Assembly (NCBI GenBank): GCA_009668225.1
Contig: WJYK01000009.1
Span: 62,001-126,000, forward strand
Source of the DNA: Enterobacteriaceae bacterium RIT693
Lineage (GTDB): Bacteria > Pseudomonadota > Gammaproteobacteria > Enterobacterales > Enterobacteriaceae
Length of the DNA stretch: 64,000 nucleotides
Reading direction: 5' to 3'
Each line of letters opens with the position of its first letter. The first letter of the stretch is position 1. Under the pieces are notes generated by a model. That model searched no databases. It was given only the letters and a program-made list of their open reading frames with translations, and was not told the DNA's origin. A program made the translations under genes and the position numbers. Positions 28,537 through 38,582 of the stretch are shown here, in pieces.

Positions 28537-29409
28537 ATGAATAGTGGCTATCTGCGTTTCCCTGAATTTGACCCGGTGATTTTCTCCATCGGGCCGGTTT
28601 CCCTGCACTGGTACGGGCTCATGTACCTGGTTGGGTTCGTGTTTGCCATGTGGCTTGCCGGACGTCGTGCCAGCCGTCCAGGCAGCGGTTGGACGAAAAA
28701 TGAAGTAGAAAATCTGCTGTATGCAGGGTTCCTTGGCGTCTTCCTGGGCGGCCGTCTGGGCTATGTCTTCTTCTACAACCTGCCGGTCTTCCTTGCCGAT
28801 CCCCTGTACCTGTTCAAGGTCTGGGACGGCGGTATGTCCTTCCACGGCGGGCTTATCGGTGTTATCTGCGTCATGATTTGGTTCGCACGCCGCACCAAAC
28901 GTACCTTCTTCCAGGTCTCCGACTTTATTGCTCCGCTTATCCCGTTTGGTCTTGGCGCGGGTCGCCTCGGCAACTTTATCAACGGTGAGCTGTGGGGCCG
29001 CGTCGACCCTAACTTCCGCTTCGCTATGCTGTTCCCTGGCTCGCGCAGTGAAGACGTTGGTCTGCTGGCAACGCATCCGGAATGGCAGTCGCTGTTCAAT
29101 ACTTACGGCGTGCTGCCGCGCCATCCGTCGCAGCTTTATGAGCTGGCGCTGGAAGGGGTTGTGCTGTTCATCATTCTGAACCTGTTTATTCGTAAGCCTC
29201 GCCCGATGGGCTCGGTATCTGGCCTGTTCCTGATCGGCTATGGCGCGTTCCGCATCATCGTGGAATTTTTCCGCCAGCCGGACGCGCAGTTCACCGGCAC
29301 CTGGGTGCAGTACATCAGCATGGGGCAGATTCTGTCGATTCCGATGATTGTTGCCGGTATCGCCATGATGGTCTGGGCTTACCGCCGTCCACAGCAGCAA
29401 CTTTCGTGA
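28537..29409 (+). CDS. lgt: Prolipoprotein diacylglyceryl transferase
   Basis: First enzyme of lipoprotein maturation: moves a diacylglyceryl group from phosphatidylglycerol to the lipobox cysteine. Inner-membrane protein with about seven TM segments, 290 residues (E. coli 291). Key blocks are FHGGLIGV with the essential histidine region, and the Lgt signature [18 protein letters not shown] with catalytic Arg, Asn and Glu; HPSQLYE and [14 protein letters not shown] are also intact. thyA follows after 6 bases, the conserved lgt-thyA pair. Confidence 0.97.
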   Translation: MNSGYLRFPEFDPVIFSIGPVSLHWYGLMYLVGFVFAMWLAGRRASRPGSGWTKNEVENLLYAGFLGVFLGGRLGYVFFYNLPVFLADPLYLFKVWDGGMSFHGGLIGVICVMIWFARRTKRTFFQVSDFIAPLIPFGLGAGRLGNFINGELWGRVDPNFRFAMLFPGSRSEDVGLLATHPEWQSLFNTYGVLPRHPSQLYELALEGVVLFIILNLFIRKPRPMGSVSGLFLIGYGAFRIIVEFFRQPDAQFTGTWVQYISMGQILSIPMIVAGIAMMVWAYRRPQQQLS

Positions 29410-29415
29410 GGTGAC

Positions 29416-30210
29416 ATGAAACAGTATCTTGATTTGATGAAAAAAGTGCTCGAAGAGGGCACGCCAAAAGCGGACCGTACCGGTACCGGCACGTTGTCTA
29501 TTTTTGGGCATCAAATGCGCTTCAACCTGCAGGAAGGGTTCCCGCTGGTTACCACCAAAAAATGTCACTTGCGGTCGATTATTCATGAGCTGCTGTGGTT
29601 CCTTAACGGGGATACCAACATTGCGTACCTGAAAGAAAATAAGGTCACAATTTGGGACGAGTGGGCGGATGAAAATGGCGACCTTGGCCCGGTTTACGGC
29701 AAGCAGTGGCGTTCCTGGGCAGCACCTGACGGGCGCTATATTGACCAGCTGACCACCGTGTTGAACCAGCTGAAAAATGACCCGGACTCCCGACGCATCA
29801 TCGTTTCTGCATGGAACGTAGGCGAGCTGGATAAAATGGCGCTGGCGCCTTGCCACGCGTTCTTCCAGTTCTACGTGGCCGACGGCAAGCTCTCCTGCCA
29901 GCTTTATCAGCGCTCCTGCGATATCTTCCTTGGGCTGCCGTTCAACATCGCCAGCTATGCGCTGCTGGTGCATATGATGGCGCAGCAGTGCGACCTGGAA
30001 GTCGGTGACTTCGTCTGGACCGGGGGCGATACGCACCTGTACAGCAATCACTTAGAACAGACTCGCCTGCAGCTGACCCGCGAGCCACGCGCTTTGCCTA
30101 AGCTTGTCATTAAGCGCAAGCCTGAGTCGCTGTTCGACTACCGCTTCGAAGACTTCGACATTGAAGGCTACGATCCGCATCCGGCGATCAAAGCGCCTGT
30201 TGCCGTGTAA
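29416..30210 (+). CDS. thyA: Thymidylate synthase
   Basis: Makes dTMP from dUMP with methylene-tetrahydrofolate. The 264 residues equal E. coli ThyA. Catalytic Cys146 lies in [12 protein letters not shown]; other invariant blocks are [47 protein letters not shown] and [19 protein letters not shown] lies just before the start. Cotranscribed with lgt and followed by a terminator. Confidence 0.98.
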   Translation: MKQYLDLMKKVLEEGTPKADRTGTGTLSIFGHQMRFNLQEGFPLVTTKKCHLRSIIHELLWFLNGDTNIAYLKENKVTIWDEWADENGDLGPVYGKQWRSWAAPDGRYIDQLTTVLNQLKNDPDSRRIIVSAWNVGELDKMALAPCHAFFQFYVADGKLSCQLYQRSCDIFLGLPFNIASYALLVHMMAQQCDLEVGDFVWTGGDTHLYSNHLEQTRLQLTREPRALPKLVIKRKPESLFDYRFEDFDIEGYDPHPAIKAPVAV

Positions 30211-30228
30211 CAGCTTACAGCGTGACAG

Positions 30229-30257
30229 AACCGGTGCCTTTGTGCGCCGGTTTTTTT
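30229..30257 (+). terminator. Terminator of lgt-thyA
   Basis: Stem AACCGGTGC / GCGCCGGTT (one mismatch) followed by seven T residues. Confidence 0.9.
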
Positions 30258-30393
30258 ATCCTGATTTCTCTTCTTCGGCGTTGGTTCCAGCGGCCGTGAA
30301 AAATGCTGCAACTCTTCAATTATGCTCCGGCATTTGCCCCATCCCTGCGTTTTCCCTCTGGCAGATTTAAACGCCGCTGCCACACTCGCGTTC

Positions 30394-30861
30394 ATGAAGA
30401 CAAATCAACGAGGTTTTAGCGTCATTGAGGTCATGGTCGTGATGGCTATTGTTGCCGCACTCAGCGCCTCTGGCCTTCAGGGCTGGCATCGCTGGCAGCA
30501 AAGAGCGCAGCTGTGGCAAACCGCCCAGCAGCTAAATCACTTTCTTTTACGGCTGCGCAACGACGCGAACTGGCATAACCGAACCCATCTTTTAACGCTG
30601 AATAAGAGGGGGGAAAGTTGGTGCCTGGCAAGCCGTTCCGCTGAAGGAGGCTGTTTGGCAAACCGCCGCCTGGTATTTATGCCTGAATTTGAAGGTATCT
30701 CAGTGGAGGAGATGACCAGCGGCTTAGGCTTTTATGGCGTGCACAATACCGCATGGCCCGGCCATATTATTCTCAGAAGTCAGGCTGGACGATGGAAGGT
30801 GACGCTATCGGTTTGGGGGCGTACGCGCCTGTGCGAGCTGTCCGGAGAGAAGCCATGCTGA
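30394..30861 (+). CDS. ppdA: Prepilin-like protein PpdA (minor pseudopilin)
   Basis: Type IV prepilin-like protein of 155 residues (E. coli PpdA 156). Starting at ATG 30394, a short basic leader MKTNQRG precedes the prepilin peptidase site G|F, then the hydrophobic helix FSVIEVMVVMAIVAALSASG with Glu5. The in-frame sequence upstream of 30394 lacks prepilin features. It is the first gene of a tight cluster of minor pilin-like proteins whose exact role is not settled in E. coli. Overlaps ppdB by 7 bases. Confidence 0.92.
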   Translation: MKTNQRGFSVIEVMVVMAIVAALSASGLQGWHRWQQRAQLWQTAQQLNHFLLRLRNDANWHNRTHLLTLNKRGESWCLASRSAEGGCLANRRLVFMPEFEGISVEEMTSGLGFYGVHNTAWPGHIILRSQAGRWKVTLSVWGRTRLCELSGEKPC

Positions 30862-31415
30862 ATCCTCAAAGCGGGTTTACGTTACTGGAAACGCTTATCG
30901 CTATGGCATTGAGCAGCGCTGTGCTGTTAGGCACTTCGCGCCTGTTTCCTGCCTTGCAGAGGGACATTATGCGTGAACACACTTTTGTCGCACAGCAGGA
31001 GGCAATGTGGCAGATGGCATTTGGTATTGGAAAGAATCTGCAGCGTGCTGGTTATTGCCGGGGCCAGTGCCGGGGAGAGGGCATAAAGCTAATGAACCAG
31101 GGAAGCTGCGTCCTGGTGCAGTGGGATGCTAACGGTAATGGCCGCTGGGATGCCCCTGCAGGCAGCCAAAGTGAACAGATTGGCTATCGTTTACGTGACG
31201 GTGGCCTGGAAACCCAAAAAGGCGTGGAAAACTGTGAAGGCAATGGCTGGGAAAAAATGTCTGACCCGGCGCGATTGGTGGTGCAGCATTTTTCTGTTAC
31301 GCGCCAAAATCGTAAAACAGCCCGGCCTTTATTTATCATCAGACTGGCGTCCCGTTTGACTCAGGGCGGCCGCCCCGTCGAAGTAAGCTACGCTGTCAGT
31401 GGGGAAAACCTATGA
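30855..31415 (+). CDS. ppdB: Prepilin-like protein PpdB
   Basis: Second minor pseudopilin, 186 residues (E. coli 187), PilW-like. Leader MLNPQSG, cleavage before F, then FTLLETLIAMALSSAVLLGT. Paired cysteines in GYCRGQCRGEG and a later cysteine (VENCEGNGW) suggest periplasmic disulfides. ATG 30855 lies inside the end of ppdA; earlier in-frame codons give no leader peptide. Overlaps ygdB as ATGA. Confidence 0.92.
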   Translation: MLNPQSGFTLLETLIAMALSSAVLLGTSRLFPALQRDIMREHTFVAQQEAMWQMAFGIGKNLQRAGYCRGQCRGEGIKLMNQGSCVLVQWDANGNGRWDAPAGSQSEQIGYRLRDGGLETQKGVENCEGNGWEKMSDPARLVVQHFSVTRQNRKTARPLFIIRLASRLTQGGRPVEVSYAVSGENL

Positions 31416-31846
31416 ACTGTGAGCATGAGAAAGGCGGTACCTCTCTACTGATGGTATTGATGTTACTGGCGGTGGGATCCCTGATGTTGCGAGGGCTTTC
31501 GCAGCAGCTCAGCGTTCAGGGCTTCGAGGTTGCCGCTGAAATTCAGTTTATTAAAAATCAAGCTGCCGCCCGGTCTGCACTGGCGTGGGGAGAAAGACAA
31601 CGCTGGCAGTCGCAGGAAGAGTGGCAGTGCCTCAATGAGCAACAGCATGCCTGGCATGCATGCCTCCATCAAACAGAAAAAGGTGAGGCGCTGCTTGCCG
31701 CATCTGGTTCTGTTGCGGGGGATGCGTTGCCCATTACGCTTTGGCGCTGGGGCGTTATGCAGGGAGGAAAGCTAGTGGCGTCGGCGCACGGTTGGCTGGA
31801 CTTTTGCCCGTTGCTGGATGATGCCTTATGCCATCTTCCTCGTTAA
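31412..31846 (+). CDS. ygdB: DUF2509 protein YgdB, PilX-like
   Basis: 144 residues (E. coli YgdB about 135) with one N-terminal hydrophobic segment (TSLLMVLMLLAVGSLMLRGL) after KGG, reminiscent of PilX-type minor pilins, although the canonical F/E residues of prepilins are absent. Cysteines at WQCLNEQQHAWHACLH and near the C-terminus. ATG overlaps the stop of ppdB and its own end overlaps ppdC by 19 bases, so the cluster is translated as a unit. Function not established. Confidence 0.88.
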   Translation: MNCEHEKGGTSLLMVLMLLAVGSLMLRGLSQQLSVQGFEVAAEIQFIKNQAAARSALAWGERQRWQSQEEWQCLNEQQHAWHACLHQTEKGEALLAASGSVAGDALPITLWRWGVMQGGKLVASAHGWLDFCPLLDDALCHLPR

Positions 31847-32169
31847 TGCTCCGTCAGGGCGGGTTTAGCCTTCCAGAGGTGCTATGTGCACTGGCGCTTT
31901 TTGCAATCGTTATTACTGCGCTACTGGGTTACCACCGCGAATTGCAGCAGGGTTTTATAAGCCAATGGCAGCTCAGGCAGCTCTGGCGTGTGGCCCGTGA
32001 ACAAACTGAACCGGATGTGCCAGCGCCATCAGAATTATGGAATGTGCGTCAACAGCAGACATCTTCCCTGGGATGTGTCAGCATCGACGTTACTGTAACA
32101 AGCCCAGAGGGCCGAACCGCACAGCTTTTTAGGCTGGATTGCCCGCGGCCAGAACAACGTCAGGAGTAG
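31828..32169 (+). CDS. ppdC: Prepilin-like protein PpdC
   Basis: Third minor pseudopilin, 113 residues (E. coli 107), PilV-like. Leader ends RQGG, then FSLPEVLCALALFAIVITAL with Glu5 after the cleavage site. It is the last gene of the ppdA-ppdB-ygdB-ppdC set and ends 7 bases before recC, so recC is probably expressed at least partly from this unit, as in E. coli. Confidence 0.91.
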   Translation: MPSSSLMLRQGGFSLPEVLCALALFAIVITALLGYHRELQQGFISQWQLRQLWRVAREQTEPDVPAPSELWNVRQQQTSSLGCVSIDVTVTSPEGRTAQLFRLDCPRPEQRQE

Positions 32170-32176
32170 CGATTTC

Positions 32177-35100
32177 ATGTTGCGTGTCTACCATTCCAAC
32201 CGCCTCGATGTGCTGGAAGCCATCATGGAGTTCATTGTGGAACGTCAGCCCCTGCCGGATCCTTTTGAGCCGGAGGTGGTGCTGGTACAAAGCACCGGGA
32301 TGGCGCAATGGCTGCAAATGACGCTGGCGCAGAAGTTTGGCATCGCGGCAAATATTGAATTCCCTCTGCCCGCCAGCTTTATCTGGGACATGTTTGTCCG
32401 TGTGCTGCCGGGTATTCCAAAAGAAAGTGCCTTCAATAAGCAGAGCATGAGCTGGAAGCTGATGACGCTTATCCCGAACATGCTCGAGAAGCCGGAATTT
32501 ACGCTGCTTAACCATTATCTGCAGGAGGACGACAGCAGCCGTAAGCTGTTCCAGTTGTCTTCCCGTATTGCCGACCTCTATGACCAGTACCTTGTTTACC
32601 GCCCTGGCTGGCTCAGCCGTTGGGAAAAAGGCGAGCTTGTGGACGGGGCGGGAGAGTCTCAGCTCTGGCAGGCTCCGCTGTGGGCAGAGCTTGTGCGCTA
32701 TACGGCTCAGCTGGGGCAGCCTGAATGGCACCGTGCCAATCTTTACCAGCGCTTCATTAGCGCCCTTGAGAAGAGTGATGTTTGTCCTCCGGGACTTCCG
32801 CCTCGCGTCTTTATTTGCGGTATTTCCGCGCTGCCGCCGGTTTACCTGCAGGCGCTTCAGGCGTTGGGCAAACATATTGACGTTCATGTGCTGTTTACTA
32901 ACCCATGCCGCTACTACTGGGGCGATATTAAAGATCCTGCATTTCTTGCTCGTCTCGTTAGCCGCCGCCGCCGCTTACACCAGGCTGACCGGGAGCTGGC
33001 GCTGTTTAAAGACAATGACAGCGCTTCCTTGCTGTTTAACGAACGGGGTGAACAGGACGTGGGGAATGCCCTACTGGCTTCCTGGGGGAAATTGGGGCGT
33101 GACTACTCGTTCCTGCTTTCCGAGCTGGAACGTTTTGAAGAAGTTGATGTTTTTGTCGATCTGGATCCTGACAATCTCCTGCATGGGCTGCAGCATGATC
33201 TGCTGGAGTTGAAAGACTCGCAGGTTCTGGGGCTGACGGCGGAAGAGTATGAGCAAAGCGACCATAAACGACAGTTAGATCCTAAAGATCGTTCGCTGAC
33301 GTTCCATGAATGCCACAGTCCGCAACGGGAAGTGGAAGTATTGCATGACCAGCTGCTGGCGATGCTGGAAGCCGACCCTGAACTGACGCCACGCGACATT
33401 ATCGTGATGGTGGCTGACATCGATAGCTACAGCCCGTTTATTCAGGCCGTGTTTGGCAACGCTCGCGATGAACGCTGGCTGCCGTTTGCCATTTCTGACC
33501 GCCGTGCTCGGCAGGCGCATCCTGCACTTCAGGCGTTTATTTTGCTTCTGGGGTTACCGGAAAGCCGCTTTGCGGCAGAAGATGTGCTGGCACTGCTGGA
33601 AGTGCCTGCGCTGGCCGCGCGCTTTGCTATCGACGAGGAAGGGCTACGCTATCTGCGTAAATGGGTCAATGAGTCCGGCATACGCTGGGGCATTGATGAC
33701 GACAACGTTCGTGAGCTGGCGCTTCCGGCTACCGGGCAGCACACCTGGCGGTTTGGCCTGACCCGCATGCTGCTTGGCTATGCGATGGAAAGCCAGGCCG
33801 GGGTCTGGGATTCCGTACTGCCCTACGATGAGTCCAGTGGCCTGATTGCCGAGCTGGTGGGGCAGCTTGCGGAGCTGCTGATGCAGCTTAACCGCTGGCG
33901 CCAGCTATTAACCCAAGATCGCCCTTTAGATGAATGGTTGCCGCTCTGCAGGGAAATGCTGAACAGCTTCTTCCTGCCTGATAGTGAAACAGAAGCGGCG
34001 CTGGCGCTGATTGAGCAGCAGTGGCAGGAGATGATAGAGAAAGGGACCGAGGCTGCCTACCAGCAGCCTGTGCCACTCACCTTGCTGCGCGATGAGCTGG
34101 CTCAGCGTCTTGATCAGGAGCGTATCAGCCAGCGGTTCCTCGCCGGGCCGGTGAATTTCTGCACGCTGATGCCGATGCGCGCCATTCCATTTAAGGTCGT
34201 TTGCCTGCTAGGCATGAATGACGGCGTCTACCCGCGCACGCTTGCGCCACTGGGTTTTGACCTGATGAGCCAGCACCCGCAGCGCGGTGACCGTAGCCGT
34301 CGTGATGATGACCGCTACCTGTTCCTGGAAGCGCTCATTTCGGCGCAGCAGCGGCTTTACATTAGCTACATCGGTCGCTCTATTCAGGATAACAGCAGGC
34401 GCTATCCATCGGTATTGGTGGAGGAGCTGCTGGACTATGTAGCCCGCAGCCATTACCTCCCCGGTGATGCCGAATGCAACGCCGATGACAGCAGCGAGCA
34501 TGTTAGAAAGCACCTGGTCACGCTTCATGCCCGCACGCCTTTCGACAGCAGTAACTACCTTGCCGAAGGCGAGCAGCAGAGCTTTGCTCAGGAGTGGCTG
34601 CCAGCGGCCAGCGGCAACGGGCAGGCTCATGCTCACTTTATTCAACCTCTGACTGCTGAGCTCTGCGACGAAATATCCCTTGAGCAGCTACAGCGCTTTT
34701 GGCGGCACCCGGTGCGGGCATTTTTCCAAATGCGTCTGGGGATTAATTTCCGCCTTGAAGATACGGAATTACCGGATGAAGAGCCCTTTACCCTCGACGT
34801 GCTCGATCGTTTTCAGCTAAACCAGCACCTGCTTAATACCCTTGTCCAGCAAGAAGATCCGCACCAGCTGTTTGTGCGTTATAGGGCCGCAGGTGTTCTG
34901 CCGTACGGTGCTTTTGGTGAAATCCTTTGGGAAAATCAGCGCAATGAAATGAATTCACTTGCTGAAAAAGTGTTGGCTGAGCGACAAAAAGGGGAGAGTC
35001 GTGAAGTTGATCTTCACCTCGACGGAACCAGAGTGACGGGCTGGCTGTCGGACGTACAGGAAGATGGATTATTACGCTGGCGCCCCTCCGTTCTGAATGT

Positions 35101-35548
35101 CGCCCACGGAATGCAGCTCTGGATTGAGCATCTCGTCTACTGTGCCTGCGGTTACGCTGGCGAAAGCCGGATGTACGGACGCAAAGATTCACTGTGGCGT
35201 TTCCCGCACATGGAGAGGGAGCAGGCCAATAAATATCTGACGCAACTGCTTGAGGGGTATAAAGAAGGTTTGTGCCAGCCGCTGCTCTTATTACACAACA
35301 GCGGTGGTGCATGGATAAAAACCTGTTACGACCCGCTAAATAATGCCATTTTATGGGATGAGGAGACGCAGCAGAAAGCGCGCAATAAGCTGCTGGCTGC
35401 ATGGGAAGGAAACCATATGGTCGAAGGTGAAGGCGCTGATATTTGGCTGCAACGTTTGTACCGTACGCTTGATGCGGAGTACTACGACGCCATTATCAGA
35501 GAAGCCGAGCGTTACCTTCTGCCGCTGTTCCGTTTCAACCAATCCTGA
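32177..35548 (+). CDS. recC: Exonuclease V subunit RecC
   Basis: Chi-recognising subunit of RecBCD, which processes double-strand breaks for recombination. 1123 residues (E. coli 1122). It starts MLRVYHSNRLDVLEAIMEF. It has the inactive helicase-like fold: FGIAANIEFPLPASFIWDMF, VFICGISALPPVYLQALQAL, PMRAIPFKVVCLLGMNDGVY, and a nuclease-like C-terminal domain without catalytic residues. Unlike recB and recD it is separated from its partners by ptrA, the usual enterobacterial order. Confidence 0.98.
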   Translation: MLRVYHSNRLDVLEAIMEFIVERQPLPDPFEPEVVLVQSTGMAQWLQMTLAQKFGIAANIEFPLPASFIWDMFVRVLPGIPKESAFNKQSMSWKLMTLIPNMLEKPEFTLLNHYLQEDDSSRKLFQLSSRIADLYDQYLVYRPGWLSRWEKGELVDGAGESQLWQAPLWAELVRYTAQLGQPEWHRANLYQRFISALEKSDVCPPGLPPRVFICGISALPPVYLQALQALGKHIDVHVLFTNPCRYYWGDIKDPAFLARLVSRRRRLHQADRELALFKDNDSASLLFNERGEQDVGNALLASWGKLGRDYSFLLSELERFEEVDVFVDLDPDNLLHGLQHDLLELKDSQVLGLTAEEYEQSDHKRQLDPKDRSLTFHECHSPQREVEVLHDQLLAMLEADPELTPRDIIVMVADIDSYSPFIQAVFGNARDERWLPFAISDRRARQAHPALQAFILLLGLPESRFAAEDVLALLEVPALAARFAIDEEGLRYLRKWVNESGIRWGIDDDNVRELALPATGQHTWRFGLTRMLLGYAMESQAGVWDSVLPYDESSGLIAELVGQLAELLMQLNRWRQLLTQDRPLDEWLPLCREMLNSFFLPDSETEAALALIEQQWQEMIEKGTEAAYQQPVPLTLLRDELAQRLDQERISQRFLAGPVNFCTLMPMRAIPFKVVCLLGMNDGVYPRTLAPLGFDLMSQHPQRGDRSRRDDDRYLFLEALISAQQRLYISYIGRSIQDNSRRYPSVLVEELLDYVARSHYLPGDAECNADDSSEHVRKHLVTLHARTPFDSSNYLAEGEQQSFAQEWLPAASGNGQAHAHFIQPLTAELCDEISLEQLQRFWRHPVRAFFQMRLGINFRLEDTELPDEEPFTLDVLDRFQLNQHLLNTLVQQEDPHQLFVRYRAAGVLPYGAFGEILWENQRNEMNSLAEKVLAERQKGESREVDLHLDGTRVTGWLSDVQEDGLLRWRPSVLNVAHGMQLWIEHLVYCACGYAGESRMYGRKDSLWRFPHMEREQANKYLTQLLEGYKEGLCQPLLLLHNSGGAWIKTCYDPLNNAILWDEETQQKARNKLLAAWEGNHMVEGEGADIWLQRLYRTLDAEYYDAIIREAERYLLPLFRFNQS

Positions 35549-35696
35549 ACAAGGATTGTATAAAAATTGCACAGCCCGGCGAGTTCATTTATGATGCGCT
35601 TCTTGCTCAGGGCTGGCGAAATACAACAACGGCGTTCTACGGATTGCTTCAAAAAGTTGTTAATGATGAGTGAGTTAGTGAAGACGAGGTTTGTTA

Positions 35697-38582
35697 ATGC
35701 CTAAATGCAGCACCTGGTTTACCGCGCTTTTCTTGTTCGTTGCTCTTTGGGCACCCTTCAGTCAGGCAGATAACGGATGGCAACCTGTTCAGGACACCAT
35801 TCGTAAAAGTGAAAAAGATCCTCGTCAGTATCAGGCTATTCGTTTGGATAACGGTATGACCGTGCTGCTGGTTTCCGATCCGCAGGCGGTGAAGTCGCTC
35901 TCTGCGCTGGTGGTGCCTGTCGGATCGCTCGAAGACCCTGACGCGCACCTCGGACTCGCGCATTTCCTCGAACATATGACCCTGATGGGCTCCAAAAAAT
36001 ACCCCGATCCGGATAGTCTGTCCGAATTCCTCAAAAAACACGGCGGCAGCCACAACGCCAGTACCGCCACCTACCGCACCGCGTTTTACCTGGAAGTGGA
36101 AAACGACGCGCTCGATGGTGCTGTAGACCGCCTGGCTGACGCCATTGCTGAACCTAATCTTGCGGCGCAATACGCCGAGCGTGAGCGTAATGCGGTGAAC
36201 GCCGAGCTGACCATGGCACGTGCGCGTGACGGTATGCGCATGGCGCAGGTCAGCGCTGAAACTATCAACCCCGCTCATCCTGGCTCGCGTTTTTCCGGCG
36301 GCAACCTTGAAACCCTACGCGACAAACCCGGCAGCAAACTGCTGGATGCACTGGTGGCATTCAGGGATAAATACTATTCTGCGAACCTGATGAAAGCGGT
36401 TATCTACAGCAATAAACCGCTACCGGAACTGGCGAAAATAGCTGCCGAAACCTACGGTCGTGTGCCCAATAAAAATATCGAAAAGCCGGTGATAGACGTG
36501 CCGGTGGTGACCGACGCGCAAAAAGGGATATTTATCCACTATGTGCCGGCCATGCCGCGTAAGGCGGTACGCATTGAATTTCGTATCGACAACAACAGCG
36601 ATAAATTCCGTAGCAAAACCGACGAACTTATTGGTTATCTGATCGGTAACCGCAGCCACGATACGCTGTCAGACTGGCTGCAAAAGCAGGGGCTGGCCGA
36701 GAGCGTACGGGCCGATTCTGACCCGATGGTTACCGGCAATAGCGGGGTCTTTGCCATCTCTGTCTCCCTGACGGATAAAGGCCTGGCCAACCGTGACCAG
36801 GTGGTCGCCGCGGTATTTAGCTATCTAAATCAGCTGCGTTCTAAGGGAATCGACAAGCGTTATTTTGATGAGCTGGCCCACGTGCTGGATCTCGATTTCC
36901 GCTACCCGTCCATCACCCGCGATATGGATTATATCGAATGGCTGGCGGATACCATGCTGCGTGTGCCAGTCGCCCATACGCTGGATGCTGCTAACATAGC
37001 CGACCAGTACGATCCTGAGGCGATTAAAGCGCGTCTGGACATGATGACGCCACAAAACGCCCGCGTGTGGTTTATCAGCCCGCAGGAGCCGCATAATAAA
37101 ACTGCCTATTTTGTGGATGCGCCTTATGAAGTCGACAAAATTTCTGCGCAGACCTTCGCCGACTGGCAGCAGAAAGCGGATGCCATCAAGCTTGAGCTGC
37201 CCCGGCTGAACCCTTACATTCCGGATGACTTTACGCTTTATAAGCCGGAGAAGCAGTACGAACATCCTGAGCTGCTGATACACGAGCCGGATCTGCGCGT
37301 GGTGTATATGCCGAGCCGCTATTTTGGCAACGAGCCGAAAGCGGATGTTACGCTGGTGCTGCGTAATCCTCAGGTGATGAACAGCGCGAAAAATCAGGTG
37401 CTGTTTGCCATCAACGACTATCTGGCGGGCATCGCGCTTGACGAATTAAGCAATCAGGCGTCCGTTGGCGGGATTGGTTTTTCTTCTAACGCCAATAGCG
37501 GGCTGATGATCAACGCCAACGGCTATACTCAGCGCCTGCCGCAGCTTTTTGAGGCGCTGCTGAAGGGGTATTTTAGCTACACCCCAACTCAGGAGCAGCT
37601 GGATCAGGCCAAATCCTGGTATGCACAGATGATGGACTCGGCGGAAAAAGGCAAAGCCTTTGAGCTGGCTATCTCACCGGTGCAGATGATCTCTCAGGTC
37701 CCTTATTTTGAGCGCAGTACCCGCCGCGCTCTGCTGCCAGCATTGACGCTTAAAGACGTGCTTGATTACCGTGCGCGGCTGAAAACTAACTCTCGGCCTG
37801 AATTTATGGTTATCGGCAACATGTCTCCAGATCAGACCAAACAGCTGGCAGAAAACGTCAAAGCGCAGCTGGCGCCTAAGGGCGGCGAATGGTGCCGCAA
37901 TGATGATGTGCTGATTAATAAGCAGCACCTGGCGATGTTTGAAAAGGCCGGAAGCAGCACGGACTCAGCGCTGGCGGCGGTTTATGTACCAAAAGGCTAT
38001 AACGAAGCGACCAGCACGGCGTATGGCTCGATGCTGGGGCAAATTATTCAGCCGTGGTTCTATAATCAGCTGAGAACGCAGGAGCAGCTTGGCTATGCGG
38101 TATTTGCTTTCCCGATGTCGATTGGCCGCCAGTGGGGCGTGGGCTTCCTGCTGCAAAGCAGCGATAAGCAGCCTGCTTACCTGTATAAACGGTTTAAGGC
38201 GTTTTACCCGGTTATCGAGAAAAAGCTGCGCGGTATGAGCGGTGCCGAGTTTGCCCAAATCCAGCAGGGGATGATTGCCCAGATGCAGCAGGCTCCACAA
38301 ACCCTCGCGGAAGAGGCGGCGCAGTTAAGCAAAGATTTCGATCGCCGAAACATGGCGTTTGATTCCCGTGATAAAGTGATAGCCGAAATTAAGAAATTAA
38401 CGCCGCAGAAGCTGGCTGATTTCTTCCATCAGGCAGTGATAGCTCCCCAGGGGATGGCGGTGCTGTCACAGATTTCCGGTAGCCATAACGGCAAAGCAGA
38501 CTATGCGGCACCAAAAGGGTGGAAAACCTGGGAGGGGGCCAGCAGTCTGCAACAGACGTTACCACGAGTAAGCGAGAAATAA
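35697..38582 (+). CDS. ptrA: Protease III (pitrilysin), periplasmic
   Basis: Periplasmic zinc metalloprotease of the M16 (insulysin) family that degrades small polypeptides. 961 residues (E. coli 962). Signal peptide MPKCSTWFTALFLFVALWAP ending SQA. The inverted zinc motif HFLEH is at LAHFLEHMTLMGSKKYPD and the third ligand Glu is in ERERNAVNAELTMARARDG. ATG 35697 is chosen over a TTG six bases earlier. The stop overlaps the recB start as TAATG, so ptrA and recB are coupled although functionally unrelated. Confidence 0.97.
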   Translation: MPKCSTWFTALFLFVALWAPFSQADNGWQPVQDTIRKSEKDPRQYQAIRLDNGMTVLLVSDPQAVKSLSALVVPVGSLEDPDAHLGLAHFLEHMTLMGSKKYPDPDSLSEFLKKHGGSHNASTATYRTAFYLEVENDALDGAVDRLADAIAEPNLAAQYAERERNAVNAELTMARARDGMRMAQVSAETINPAHPGSRFSGGNLETLRDKPGSKLLDALVAFRDKYYSANLMKAVIYSNKPLPELAKIAAETYGRVPNKNIEKPVIDVPVVTDAQKGIFIHYVPAMPRKAVRIEFRIDNNSDKFRSKTDELIGYLIGNRSHDTLSDWLQKQGLAESVRADSDPMVTGNSGVFAISVSLTDKGLANRDQVVAAVFSYLNQLRSKGIDKRYFDELAHVLDLDFRYPSITRDMDYIEWLADTMLRVPVAHTLDAANIADQYDPEAIKARLDMMTPQNARVWFISPQEPHNKTAYFVDAPYEVDKISAQTFADWQQKADAIKLELPRLNPYIPDDFTLYKPEKQYEHPELLIHEPDLRVVYMPSRYFGNEPKADVTLVLRNPQVMNSAKNQVLFAINDYLAGIALDELSNQASVGGIGFSSNANSGLMINANGYTQRLPQLFEALLKGYFSYTPTQEQLDQAKSWYAQMMDSAEKGKAFELAISPVQMISQVPYFERSTRRALLPALTLKDVLDYRARLKTNSRPEFMVIGNMSPDQTKQLAENVKAQLAPKGGEWCRNDDVLINKQHLAMFEKAGSSTDSALAAVYVPKGYNEATSTAYGSMLGQIIQPWFYNQLRTQEQLGYAVFAFPMSIGRQWGVGFLLQSSDKQPAYLYKRFKAFYPVIEKKLRGMSGAEFAQIQQGMIAQMQQAPQTLAEEAAQLSKDFDRRNMAFDSRDKVIAEIKKLTPQKLADFFHQAVIAPQGMAVLSQISGSHNGKADYAAPKGWKTWEGASSLQQTLPRVSEK

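Noticed and set aside
28420-30051. 543-codon frame antisense to lgt and thyA
   Set aside because: Runs across two highly conserved genes on the other strand and has the low-complexity composition of a shadow frame.
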